From: JAWVFM01 sp963841455
GTDB lineage: Bacteria; Actinomycetota; Thermoleophilia; Solirubrobacterales; 70-9
Assembly (NCBI GenBank): GCA_963841455.1
Contig: CAWJCU010000017.1
Coordinates: 186,001-250,000 of the forward strand
Reading direction: 5' to 3'
DNA: 64,000 nt
The position numbers and the translations under genes are program-made. Shown piece after piece: positions 1-9,107 of this stretch (its first letter is position 1; every line of letters begins with the position of its first letter). Under the pieces are notes generated by a model. It searched no databases and was not told the DNA's origin. It was given only the letters and a program-made list of their open reading frames with translations.

Positions 1-1217
1 CAGCACGTTCACGAGCTGCGGAAGCTCGTCGAGGTGCAGGCGCCTCAGCCAGTGGCCGGCCCGGGTGATCCTCGGGTCGTCGGCGATCTTGAAGACGCCG
101 TCGGCCTCGTTCAGGTGCAGCAGGCCGTCCTTCATCCGATCGGCGCCGTCGACCATGCTGCGGAACTTGAACATCAGGAACGGCTCGCCGTGGCGGCCGG
201 CGCGACGCTGGCGATAGAGCACCGGTCCCGGGGAGTCGAGCTTGATCGCGAGCGCGATGGCCACGAGCATGGGCGACAGCAGCGCGAGCGCGAGCGCCGA
301 GCCGACGATGTCGAAGGTGCGCTTGATCATCAGCGACGACCTCGTCATGTCGAAGCGCCGGAGGCCGAGCAGGGTGATGCCCTCGATGCGGTCGACCTCG
401 ACCGTGGAGTCGACGACGCGGGCGAGGTCGGGGAGGACGCTCACCCGCAGCCGCTGGTGACCCACGCGACGAATCGTGTCGAGGAGCTCCTCGGACCGGC
501 CGGGCACGGGGCCGAGGATCACGCGGTCGACTCCCTGCGCCTCGGTCGTCTGGCGCAACCGCTCCGCGAGGTCCGCGTTGGCGCTCGGGCGTGCCGTCGG
601 ACCCCACCGGGATCCAGCCGACGAGCACCGCGTTCACCGAGTCCGCTGCCGATCAGGTTCTCGCGGAGCTCGGTCGCGGTGGCGCCGTCGCCCACGAGCA
701 GGCATCGCTCGACGGGGGCGATGCCGCGGGCGATCGAGCGGGCCACGGCGCGAAACGCGATCTCGGCGACCAGGAGCGTCGCCCAGATGACGAGGACGTC
801 GACCCGGCCGAGCGATCCCTGCACCACGAGGTCCCCCGAGAGCCACAGGAGCAGTGCGGTAAGCGTGGCGAGGCCCACGAGAGCGGGCATCTCGTCGAGG
901 GTGGTCTTGTGCAGGAGGTGCTCGTCGCGGTCGTAGAGGCCGAGCGTCTTGGCGACGACGATGAAGAGCGGCGGCACCGCGAGGCTCGCGAGCGTGAGCT
1001 CGCCGTGCCCGACGAGGACGGCGCCGACGTAGAGGGCGCAGCACACGGCGAGGACGTCGGCGAGCCCCCAGCACGCGGCGCGAGATCGACTCTCGCCGCC
1101 GGACCGAGCTCATCGCGCGCGACGCGCCCGCGCCGGAGCTCGGCGCGCGACGCGTCGACTCGCCGGCTCCTGCCCGGTCCGGATCCTCTCTTGGACTGTG
1201 TGATCGAGCGTGCTCAT
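1..1217 (-). CDS. Polyprenyl glycosylphosphotransferase (bacterial sugar transferase), partial, frame-broken
   Basis: This is a WcaJ/Cps-type membrane enzyme that transfers a sugar-1-phosphate to undecaprenyl phosphate to start exopolysaccharide assembly. The N-terminal half has hydrophobic segments and a CoA-binding-like region (LLVGDGATATELRENL). The catalytic half reads LDSPGPVLYRQRR, then FKFRSM, then PRITRAGHWLRR and LDELPQLVNVL at the window edge, so only the last part is missing beyond base 1. The protein must be read through at least three reading frames: one change near 1070 in a G5 run and two between about 560 and 650. Conserved motifs on both sides suggest sequencing indels rather than decay. 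ATG at 1217 is the best start but is uncertain because of the break near 1070. It follows gpmI on the same strand. Confidence 0.8.
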
Positions 1218-1251
1218 CGCCTGCCCCGCCTGATGATGACGCGGCCCTAGC

Positions 1252-2807
1252 CTATTGATCGGCGCGGAGGCCAATCTCCACGAGCGCCCGTCCGGTCATG
1301 CCCGCCGGCTGCTCGATGCCGAGCAGCGCGAGGGCGGTCGGCGCCACGTCGGCGAGGATGCCGTCAGCTCACCTCCGACCCCTGAGACGGTGACGATGAA
1401 CGGGACCGGGTTGGTCGAGTGAGCGGTGTTCGGCGAGCCGTCGGGCTCGAGCATCTCCTCCGCGTTGCCGTGGTCGGCGGTGACGAGGCAGGCGCCGCCA
1501 GCACGATGGACCGCCTCGACGACCTCGCCCAGGCAACCGTCGACCGTCTCCACGGCCGGACGGCCGCCGGGATGTCGCCCGTGTGGCCGACCATGTCCGC
1601 GTTCGCGAAGTTGATGACGCCGAACGCGGTAGCCGTCCTCGCCCCAGCGCTCGCGAACTCGGAGGCGGCGGCCGCGGCGCTCATCTCGCGGCTTGTGGTC
1701 GTAGGTCGGGACGTCGCGAGGCGACGGAACGAGGCATCGCTCCTCCCCCTCCCACTCGCGCTCGCGGCCGCCGTTGAAGAAGTAGGTCACGTGCGCGTAC
1801 TTCTCGGTCTCGGCAACATGAAGCTGGCGCTCGCCCCGCTCGGCGAGGACCTCGGCCAGGGTCACCTCGGGCTCCTTCGGCGCGAACGCCACCGGGTAGG
1901 GCCACCCCTCGTGGAACTCGGTCATGGTCACGAGCGTCGGCTGCGGGGCGGCCCCGCGGGCGAACTCGTCGAAGTCGGGTTCGCCCAGCGCCCGCGTGAG
2001 CTGTCGCGCGCGATCGGGCCTGAAGTTGAAGTGGATCGCGGCGTCGCCCTCGGCTATGCCGTCGTAGTCGCCGATCACGGTCGGCTTGACGAACTCGTCC
2101 GTCTCGCCGCGCTCCCGCGCCGCGGCAATCGCCTCCTGCGCGTCGGCGGCCCGCTCGCCGACGCCGTGCACGATCGCGTCGTATGCGAGCTTCGTGCGCT
2201 CCCAGCGCCGGTCTCGGTCCATCGCCCAGTAGCGCCCCGAGACCGTGCCGATGCGGCCGGCGTGGCGCAGCCAGCCCTCGAGCTCGCGAAGGTAGCCGGA
2301 GCTCGCGGTCGGCGCCGTGTCGCGCCCGTCCGTGAACGCGTGCACGACGAGCTCCGGCACGCCCTCGCGCGCTGCGAGCTCGACGCAGGCCTCGATGTGC
2401 GACCACCCCGAGTGGACCCCGCCGTCGGACACGAGCCCGAGCAGGTGAAGCCGCCCGCGCGGCCCCGATCGGGCGGCCTCGCATGCGGCGAGCAGGGCGG
2501 GGTTCTCGAAGAAGCTGCCGTCGGCGATCGCGTCGTCGATTCGAGCCAGGTCCTGCTTCACGATCGCCCCGGCGCCGAGGTTGAGGTGGCCGACCTCCGA
2601 GTTGCCCATCTGCCCGTCGGGGAGGCCAACGTCGCGCCCTGAGGTCCGAAGGGTGGCGTGCGGGTACGCGCGCCACAGCTCGTCGAACACGGGCGTCGAC
2701 GCCTGGCTGACGGCGTTTCCTGGGCCGTCGGGGGCGATACCCCAGCCGTCGAGGATGACGAGGGCGACGCCTGGGACCGGGAGCGCTGCTGGGCCCGGAG
2801 AAATCAC
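1252..2807 (-). CDS. gpmI: 2,3-bisphosphoglycerate-independent phosphoglycerate mutase, frame-broken
   Basis: GpmI interconverts 3- and 2-phosphoglycerate in the cytoplasm using two metal ions and a phosphoserine. The N-terminus has the metal-site motif VILDGWG and the active-site serine motif MGNSEVGHLNLGAG. Further on are DGRDT, FNFRPDRARQ and, near the C-terminus, TADHGNAEEM. Reading frame changes occur near 1685, 1555 and 1365. In the other frames the text is plainly GpmI (for example GVINFANADMVGHTGD, then ALALLGIEQPAGMTGRALVE), ending at a TAG at 1252-1254. The restored length of about 515 residues matches the family. It is the last glycolytic gene of a gap-pgk-tpi-gpmI run, 16 nt after tpiA. 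The breaks are probably sequencing errors. Confidence 0.88.
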
Positions 2808-2823
2808 CTAGGAAGGCGCCGCC

Positions 2824-3574
2824 TCACAAATCTGCGAGGAACTCTCGGGGGTCGAGGGAAGCACCACCAACCAGAGCCCCGTCGATCCCCTCGACGCCCA
2901 GAAGCTCGCCGGCGTTACCGGGCTTCACCGACCCGCCGTAGAGGATTCGCACCGCCTCCGCCGCCCCGGCGTCGATCTCGCCGACGACCGAGCGCGCGAA
3001 CGCGATCGCCTCACCCGCCTGCTCGGTCGTCGCCGTCTTGCCCGTTCCGATCGCCCACACGGGCTCATAGGCGACGACGACGTCGGCGACGCCTCCCGCC
3101 GGCAGCTCGCCGAGGTCGGCCTCGAGCTGGCTGCGGATGACCTCCTCGGTCCGCCCGGCGTCGCGCTCGGGCTCGGTCTCTCCGACGCAGAGGACCGGGA
3201 CAAGTCCGGCGGCGAGGGCGGCCGGAACCTTCCGCGCGATGAGCTCGTCGCCCTCGCCGAATACGTGGCGGCGCTCGGAGTGGCCGATGATCGCTCCCCA
3301 GGCGCCGACGTCGCTCAACATCCGGGGCGCGACCTCACCCGTGAAGGCTCCCTCCTCGCTGAAATGGACGTTCTGAGCGGCGACCAGGATGCCCGACCCC
3401 TCGCACCCCTCGATGACCGTCTCCAGGGACGTGAACGGCGGGCAGATCGCGACGTCGGTGTCACCGAAGCTTGCCGCCCTCGGCCGGAAGGCGTCGACGA
3501 ACAGCGCGCGCCTCCGCTCGCGTCTTGTGCATCTTCCAGTTCGCCGCGACGAGCGGCGTGCGCGCCTCAGGCAT
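2824..3574 (-). CDS. tpiA: Triosephosphate isomerase, one frame break
   Basis: TpiA interconverts dihydroxyacetone phosphate and glyceraldehyde 3-phosphate. The N-terminus from ATG 3574 gives VAANWKMHKT (substrate-binding Asn and Lys). The reading frame then slips near 3510 in a GC-alternating run and resumes as CPPFTSLETV. The catalytic His is in IIGHSERR, the catalytic Glu in AYEPVWAIGTGK, and the phosphate-gripping loops are GGSVKPGNA and GALVGGASL. The span is 751 nt, a multiple of three plus one, as expected for a single indel in a gene of about 250 codons. The start ATG lies inside the last codons of pgk (8-nt overlap), so translation is probably coupled. Confidence 0.92.
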
Positions 3575-4794
3575 GGTCGAGGGCCTCCACGCCCGGGAGC
3601 TCGCGCCCCTCCATCAGCTCGAGCGAGGCGCCGCCCCCCGTCGAGAGCCAGTCGACGTCGTCGGCGAGGCCGAAAGCGGCGAGCGCGGCTGCGGAGTCAC
3701 CGCCACCGACCACGGTCTTGCCGGGCGCGTTTGCGACCGCCTCGGCGACCCCCTTCGTGCCGGCGCTGAACGGCTCGAGCTCGAAGGCCCCCATCGGACC
3801 GTTCCAGAACACCGTGCCAGCCGTGGCGATCACGGCGGCGTAGTCGGCGACGGTGCGCGGGCCGATGTCCAGGCCCATCCAGCCGTCGGGGACCTCCACC
3901 CCGTCGAGCTCGCGCCGCTCCGCGTCGGCACCGAACCGGTCGGCGACGACGAGGTCGACGGGCAGGCGCAGGTCACAACCCGACGCCTTGGCCAGGGCGA
4001 GGATGCCGGCCGCCGCCTCAGCACCGCCCTCGCCGGTCATCGAGTCCCCCACCGCAATCTGTTGGGCCTCGAAGAAGCTGAAGCACATCGCGCCGCCGAT
4101 GAGGATCGAGTCGGCGCCGCCGTCGGCGAAGCGGCGGAGTACCGCAAGCTTGTCGACGACCTTCGCGCCACCGAGCACGACGACCAAAGGGCGCGCCGGA
4201 TGGTCGCGCACCTCGATGAGCTCCCGCACCTCGCGCTCGAGCAGGAGCCCGGCGTGGGCGGGGAGCGGCTCCGCGACGCCCGCGGTCGTCGCGTGCGCGC
4301 GGTGCGCCGCACCGAACGCGTCGTCGACGTAGACGTCGGCGAGGCGGGCGAGGGCCGCGGCGAGCTCCGGGTCGTTCGCGGTCTCCCCGGGCTCATACCG
4401 CGAGTTCTCGAGAAGCAGGACGTCGCCGCTACCGAGGTCCGCGGCGAGCTTCTCGACCTCGGAACCGACGACCGCGGGGGCAAGCGATCACGGGAGCCCC
4501 GCCGAGCAGCCTGGAGAGCTCCTCGGCCACAGGCCGCATCGAGAGCTCCGGCTCGCGGTCCGTGGGCCTTCCCAGGTGCGAGACGAGCACGAGCGCCGCA
4601 CCGCGCTCGCGCAGCAGCTCGATCGTCGGCAGGGCGGCCTCGATCCGGCCCGCGTCCACAACCCTCCCGCCCTCGAGCGGGACGTTGAAGTCGACGCGCA
4701 CCAGCACGCGCTTGCCGGCGACGTCCGCGCCGCGGACGCTCGCCTTTCCGATGCCGGTGTCCGCCGGCGCCCGCTGCGCGGAGGGCTCCGTCAA
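3567..4794 (-). CDS. pgk: Phosphoglycerate kinase, one frame break
   Basis: Pgk makes ATP and 3-phosphoglycerate from 1,3-bisphosphoglycerate. The N-terminal domain has KRVLVRVDFNVPL and LVLVSHLGRPTD. The C-terminal nucleotide domain has VVLGGAKVVDK, FWNGPMGAFE and GGGDSAAAL. A single extra base in a C5 run near 4486 breaks the frame: upstream reads APVIACP, downstream resumes as VVGSEVEKLAADLGSGDVLLLENSRYEPGE. The span of 1228 nt is a multiple of three plus one, which fits one insertion. The only in-frame start candidate after the gapA stop is a TTG that overlaps that stop (4792-4794), implying coupled translation. The overlap with tpiA continues the operon. Confidence 0.92.
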
Positions 4795-5822
4795 GGGCCG
4801 GCGCCGACCGACGCCGGCTCGAGCACCTTCGCAGCCAGCTCGACGCAGCGGTTCGAGTAGCCCCACTCGTTGTCGTACCAGCTGAAGACCTTCACGAGGC
4901 GGCCCTCGGCGACCATCGTCTGATCCGCGTCGAAGATGGACGAGTGCGGGTCGGCGACGATGTCCGTCGACACGATCGGGTCCTCGGTGTAGGCGAGGAT
5001 CCCCTCCAGCGGCCCCTCGGCTGCCGCCTTCACGGCGGCGTTGAGCTCCTCGGCACTGGTCTCGCGCGAGGCCTCGAAGGTCAGGTCGACCACGGAGCCG
5101 GTGGCCACTGGGGCCCGTACCGCCATGCCGTTGAGCTTCCCGGCCAGCTCGGGCAGCACGAGCCCGACGGCCCGGGCGGCTCCGGTTGTGGTCGGGATCA
5201 GGTTGATGGCGGCGGCCCGAGCCCTCCGAAGGTCCTTGTGAGGGGCGTCCTGTAGGCACTGGTCCCCGGTGTACGCGTGGATCGTCGTCATCAGGCCGCG
5301 CTCGATCCCTGCGGTCTCGTGCACCACCTTCGCCACCGGCGCCAGGCAGTTCGTGGTGCAGGAGGCGTTGGAGATGATGTCGTGGGCGTCGGGGTCGTAG
5401 GCGGAGTCGAAGTTGACTCCGAGCGCGACGGTGACGTCGGGATCCTTGGCTGGCGCGGTGATGATGACCTTCCGCGCGCCCGCGTCGAGGTGCTTGGCGG
5501 CGTCGTCGCGCCCCGTGAAGAGGCCGGTCGACTCGATCGCGACCTCGACGCCGAGATCGCCCCAGGGCAGGGCCGCCGGGTCGCGCTCAGCGAGGACCTT
5601 GACCTCCTTGCCGTCGACCACGATCGCGCCCTCGGCGGCCTCCACCTCGCCGCGGAACCGCCCGTAGGTCGAGTCGTAGGCGAGAAGGTGGGCGAGGGTC
5701 GCGGCGTCGGTGATGTCGTTCACGGCGACGATGTCCAGGTCGGCGCCGGCCTCGTGAGCCGCCCGAAACAGGTTCCGCCCGATCCTGCCGAACCCGTTGA
5801 TTCCCACCTTCACTGGCGCCAT
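4791..5822 (-). CDS. gapA: Type I glyceraldehyde-3-phosphate dehydrogenase
   Basis: This enzyme oxidises and phosphorylates glyceraldehyde 3-phosphate with NAD+ in glycolysis. The intact 343-residue protein starts with the Rossmann motif VKVGINGFGRIGRN. The catalytic cysteine is in SNASCTTNC (Cys about 155), the partner histidine in TTIHAYTGDQ, and the C-terminus has SWYDNEWGYSNR. Length and motifs are typical. It is the first gene of the gap-pgk-tpi-gpmI operon. In many actinobacteria this operon lies just after yvcK-whiA. Here the upstream neighbour is instead a small VOC protein, 23 nt away. Confidence 0.97.
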   Translation of the reverse strand: MAPVKVGINGFGRIGRNLFRAAHEAGADLDIVAVNDITDAATLAHLLAYDSTYGRFRGEVEAAEGAIVVDGKEVKVLAERDPAALPWGDLGVEVAIESTGLFTGRDDAAKHLDAGARKVIITAPAKDPDVTVALGVNFDSAYDPDAHDIISNASCTTNCLAPVAKVVHETAGIERGLMTTIHAYTGDQCLQDAPHKDLRRARAAAINLIPTTTGAARAVGLVLPELAGKLNGMAVRAPVATGSVVDLTFEASRETSAEELNAAVKAAAEGPLEGILAYTEDPIVSTDIVADPHSSIFDADQTMVAEGRLVKVFSWYDNEWGYSNRCVELAAKVLEPASVGAGP

Positions 5823-5845
5823 GGGATGAAACCCTCCTCGATCGT

Positions 5846-6208
5846 TCAGTCGCTCGAAACCGCGATTTCCACCCGGTGACCGTCGGGATCACGCAGGTAG
5901 GCCGCGTAGTGTCCCGCACCGTATCCGGGCCGCGGCCCGGGCGCTCCGTCGTCGCTGCCACCCGCCTCACGCCCGGCCTCCCACGAGGCTTTCACGGCCG
6001 GGATCGCGTTCGCGGCGAAGCAGATGTGGCTGCCGCCGGAGCGGGCTTGTCCGTTCAGCGACGCGAAGAACACCGGGCGCACGATGCCCCAGCCCAGGCG
6101 TCCGCCCTCCTCCACCTGCCGCCGCCATCCCAAGGGCCCCAGCAACGCGTCATAGAAGCGCCCGCTCCGCTCGAGGTCGGTGACGTCGAGGCCGACATGG
6201 TGGATCAC
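5846..6208 (-). CDS. VOC (glyoxalase/bleomycin-resistance) family protein
   Basis: A small protein of about 120 residues with the vicinal-oxygen-chelate fold. It opens with IHHVGLDVTDLERSGRFYDALL and ends with YAAYLRDPDGHRVEI, the two hallmark halves of the family, including a possible metal-binding His near the start and Glu near the end. The substrate cannot be told from sequence; members include glyoxalases, dioxygenases and resistance proteins. GTG at 6208 overlaps the TGA of the ABC permease (GTGA), so it is translationally coupled to the transporter upstream. Confidence 0.85.
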   Translation of the reverse strand: MIHHVGLDVTDLERSGRFYDALLGPLGWRRQVEEGGRLGWGIVRPVFFASLNGQARSGGSHICFAANAIPAVKASWEAGREAGGSDDGAPGPRPGYGAGHYAAYLRDPDGHRVEIAVSSD

Positions 6209-6978
6209 GCCGCCACCGCCCTCGGCGTCCAGGTGAAGGTGCGAGTCGCCGCAAGAAAACCGGCCACGCCCCACGCAGCGACGACGGCGAGATGACCCCA
6301 GTCGAATCCGCCCGCGGCGGGCACCCAGGCGGCCAGGAAGCACTGAAAGAACGGCCGCACCGGGAAGATGGAGGCGACCGAGAGGACGCCGGCCGGGATC
6401 TCGTTTTGCGGGATGAACACTCCGGAGATGAAGTAGAGCGGGAAGGCGATCAGCTGGCTGATCGGGGCGGCCGCCTCGCGCGAGGGGATGAGGCCACTGA
6501 GCGCGACTCCGAGAACGCAGAAAGAAGCGGCTCCGACGATCGCCGTCACCAGGACCTCCCATATCCGCGCCCATGGGAAGGCGACGCCGAAGACGATGCC
6601 GCCGATCAAGCTGACGAGCGCGATCATCACCAGGGTCACGACGATCGCGTTCCCGACCCGGCCCGCGATGAACACCCACGGCGGCAGCGGTGTCCCCCGC
6701 CCGCGCTTCAGCAGTCCGTCCTCCCGCGCGATCGTGAGATTCATCGCGAGGTTGATCATCGTGGCCGAGACCACGGCGAGGGTGAGCACGGCGGGGACGT
6801 AGTAGGAGTCGAGCGGAATCCCGCCGTAGCTGTGGATGACGCTGCCGGTGCCGATCGTCGCGATGAGGACGAGGAAGACGATCGGGAACATGACGGTGAA
6901 CCCGACGGCCGGCGGGTTGCGCCAGAACACCTTCTGGTCGAAGCGGAACTGGTGCCAGACGAGCGCCGGCGTCCTCAC
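6205..6978 (-). CDS. ABC-2 type transporter permease
   Basis: A 257-residue integral membrane protein with about six hydrophobic segments, typical of ABC-2 export permeases. After a short amphipathic N-terminus come FTVMFPIVFLVLIATIGTG, a central pair of helices, and FPLYFISGVFIPQNEIP near the C-terminal third, a recurrent feature of the DrrB/NodJ-like group. It overlaps the ATPase stop by four bases (ATGA), so the two subunits are made together. The cargo is unknown; drug or lipid export is usual in this family. Confidence 0.88.
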   Translation of the reverse strand: MRTPALVWHQFRFDQKVFWRNPPAVGFTVMFPIVFLVLIATIGTGSVIHSYGGIPLDSYYVPAVLTLAVVSATMINLAMNLTIAREDGLLKRGRGTPLPPWVFIAGRVGNAIVVTLVMIALVSLIGGIVFGVAFPWARIWEVLVTAIVGAASFCVLGVALSGLIPSREAAAPISQLIAFPLYFISGVFIPQNEIPAGVLSVASIFPVRPFFQCFLAAWVPAAGGFDWGHLAVVAAWGVAGFLAATRTFTWTPRAVAA

Positions 6979-7892
6979 CGCTCCCCTCCCGTCAGCTCGA
7001 GGTAGGCGTCTTCGAGGCTCGGCCGCCGGACCTCCAGGTCAGTGAGCTCGACGCCTCGGTCGATCGCCCAGCTCGTCAACTCGCTGAGGAGCTCGATCGG
7101 CGCGTCGGAGCGGAGGCGAACGGTGCCGTTTGCCGGATCGCCGTCGACCGCGGCGGCTGCGAGCGGAGGCAGCGTCGCCACGGCGCCGTTCGGTAGCACG
7201 AAGGTGATCACGCTGGAGGCATCGGCCCCGCCCAGCTCCCCGGGAGCCCCCTCGGCGACGATCGCGCCGCCGGCGATGATCGCCACGCGATCGGCAAGGG
7301 CCTGCGCCTCTTCCATGTAGTGGGTGGTGAGAAAAACGGTCTTGCCGAGGTCGCGCAGACTCGCGATGACCCCCCAGGCCTGGCGACGCGCCGACGGATC
7401 GAAGCCGGTCGTGGGCTCGTCGAGGAAGAGCAGCTCCGGGTCGCCGATCAGCGCCACCGCCACGTCGAGGCGCCGCTGCTGGCCCCCGGAGAGCTTCCCG
7501 ACGCGGGCGTCCGCCTTCTCCCCCAACGCGACGAGCTCGATCGTCGCCTCGACGGGGCGTGGAGCCCGGTAATAGCCGGCGTAGAGCGCGAGGGTCTCGC
7601 GAACCGTGAGGAGCGGCTGCATCCGGCACTGCTGCAACACGATCCCGATCCGCTCGCGCCACTCGCCGCCCGCGCTGCCCGGGTCCTCGCCAAGGACCGT
7701 GGCCTCCCCGCCCGTCCGCTCTCTGTAGCCCTCGAGGATCTCGACCGTCGTGGTCTTCCCGGCGCCGTTCGGTCCGAGGAAGGCGAACACCTCGCCGGCG
7801 ACGACCTCGAGGTCGATGCCGCGAACCGCATCGACCGGCCCGTATGACTTCCTCAGGCCGCGCACGCTGACGGCTGGCTCGGACACCCGCAC
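6975..7892 (-). CDS. ABC transporter ATP-binding protein (DrrA-like)
   Basis: The cytoplasmic ATPase of the two-gene exporter, 305 residues. Walker A is GPNGAGKTT (about residue 39), the Q-loop is VLQQ, the signature is LSGGQQRR, Walker B is LLFLDEPTTG and the switch histidine is in TTHYMEEA. About 80 residues follow the ATPase core, as in DrrA-type antibiotic or lipid exporters. It is divergent from the first secreted glycosidase across 65 bases and is the first gene of the ATPase-permease-VOC operon. Confidence 0.93.
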   Translation of the reverse strand: MRVSEPAVSVRGLRKSYGPVDAVRGIDLEVVAGEVFAFLGPNGAGKTTTVEILEGYRERTGGEATVLGEDPGSAGGEWRERIGIVLQQCRMQPLLTVRETLALYAGYYRAPRPVEATIELVALGEKADARVGKLSGGQQRRLDVAVALIGDPELLFLDEPTTGFDPSARRQAWGVIASLRDLGKTVFLTTHYMEEAQALADRVAIIAGGAIVAEGAPGELGGADASSVITFVLPNGAVATLPPLAAAAVDGDPANGTVRLRSDAPIELLSELTSWAIDRGVELTDLEVRRPSLEDAYLELTGGER

Positions 7893-7944
7893 AGTATGAA
7901 TCAGCGCTCCCTCCGGCCCGGGCTGCGACGAGTCCCGCGGGCCC

Positions 7945-7950
7945 TATATT
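7945..7950 (+). promoter_or_regulatory. -10 box of a probable leaderless promoter
   Basis: TATATT lies 7 nt before the ATG at 7958, and no ribosome-binding site is visible between them. With initiation about 7 nt after the box, the mRNA would start at or next to the start codon. Confidence 0.55.
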
Positions 7951-7957
7951 CGAGGCG

Positions 7958-9061
7958 ATGAGGCGGGTACCGATCCTCCCCGTCGGGCTCCTGGCGCTCG
8001 GGGCGGTCGCAGCGGCGGTCGTGCTTGCGACCAGCTCCGCGAGCGTCGAGACGCCGTCGTCCCCGAGCGCCGTCGGCGGCTCGCCGGGCCTCTACGGCCT
8101 CGGCCTCTCTCGTCTGCCGGCGGGCAGCGAGTACCGCCGGATGGCTCGCGGCGGCGCTGGAACGGTGCGGTTCGTCCTCGACTGGCGGCGTGCCGAGCCG
8201 ACCGCCAAGGGCGGCTTCCACTGGGGCCAGAGCGACCGCTACATCGGCCGTGCCGCCAAGAACGGGATCGCGGTGATGCCCGTGCTCTTTGCGACGCCGG
8301 GGTGGCTCGCGCCCTCCTTCATTCAGGCGCCGGTCTTCTCCGCGAAGGCTCAGAGGAAGTGGCGCGGGTTCGTCCGCGCCGCGGTCGCCCGCTACGGGCG
8401 CGGCGGGTCGTTCTGGGCGGGGCACCCGGACCTGCCGTACGACCCCGTTCGCGACTGGCAGGTCTGGAACGAGCAGAACTCGCCCGACTTCTGGGCCCCG
8501 AAGCCCTCGGCGCGGGCATACCAGCGGCTTCTGTCGATCTCCGCCGTGACGCTCAGGCACATCGACCCGAAGTCCGGCGTGGTGCTCGGCGGGATGTTCG
8601 AGACCGGGACGAAGTTTCCGAACGCGATCGTGTCGTGGCGCTTCCTTGGCCGTCTCTACCGGCTCGGTGCCCGCAAGGAGTTCGACGTCGTCGGCGTACA
8701 CCCCTACTCGCCCACGTTCTCAGGCTTCACCTACCAGCTGGACCGAATGGCGCAGGTGATCCACCGCTACCACGACTCGCACACCCCCATGTGGATCGAC
8801 GAGATCGGGTGGGGCTCCGGGCGCGGCGGCAGCCCTCAGAACAAGGGGCTGCGAGGCCAGGCGACGATCCTTAGCCGGGCGTTCCATTTCGCAGCGCGGA
8901 ACCGCAACCGGCTGGGCATCGAGCGAATCATGTGGTTCCCTTGGCGCGACAGCGGCCACACCCCGACGCAGTGCTCGTTCTGCGGCGTCACCGGCCTCAT
9001 CCACTCGAACGGCACGCCGAAGCCCTCCTGGCGGGCCTTCCGCCGCATCGCCGCCCGGTAG
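7958..9061 (+). CDS. Secreted clan GH-A glycoside hydrolase-like protein (tandem copy 1)
   Basis: A 367-residue exported protein with an N-terminal signal or anchor segment (residues about 6-25). The TIM-barrel body carries the acid/base motif DWQVWNEQN (Glu about 172) and the nucleophile motif PMWIDEIGWGSG, the layout of GH5/GH39-type retaining glycosidases. Near the C-terminus it has a CxxC pair (QCSFCG) followed by GL, shared with the next two genes. The substrate is unknown. It is the first of three tandem paralogues, each with its own promoter-like box. Confidence 0.82.
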   Translation: MRRVPILPVGLLALGAVAAAVVLATSSASVETPSSPSAVGGSPGLYGLGLSRLPAGSEYRRMARGGAGTVRFVLDWRRAEPTAKGGFHWGQSDRYIGRAAKNGIAVMPVLFATPGWLAPSFIQAPVFSAKAQRKWRGFVRAAVARYGRGGSFWAGHPDLPYDPVRDWQVWNEQNSPDFWAPKPSARAYQRLLSISAVTLRHIDPKSGVVLGGMFETGTKFPNAIVSWRFLGRLYRLGARKEFDVVGVHPYSPTFSGFTYQLDRMAQVIHRYHDSHTPMWIDEIGWGSGRGGSPQNKGLRGQATILSRAFHFAARNRNRLGIERIMWFPWRDSGHTPTQCSFCGVTGLIHSNGTPKPSWRAFRRIAAR

Positions 9062-9093
9062 CCGCAACCGCCGCCTTCCGCGTGTCCCGCGGC

Positions 9094-9099
9094 TACCCT
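9094..9099 (+). promoter_or_regulatory. -10 box of a probable leaderless promoter
   Basis: TACCCT lies 8 nt before the ATG at 9108 with no Shine-Dalgarno sequence between them. Confidence 0.45.
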
Positions 9100-9107
9100 G
9101 CACGGCG

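Noticed and set aside
34..936. Long plus-strand open frame over the left end
   Set aside because: It is antisense to the sugar transferase, has Arg-rich low-complexity text and no family similarity; an effect of high G+C.
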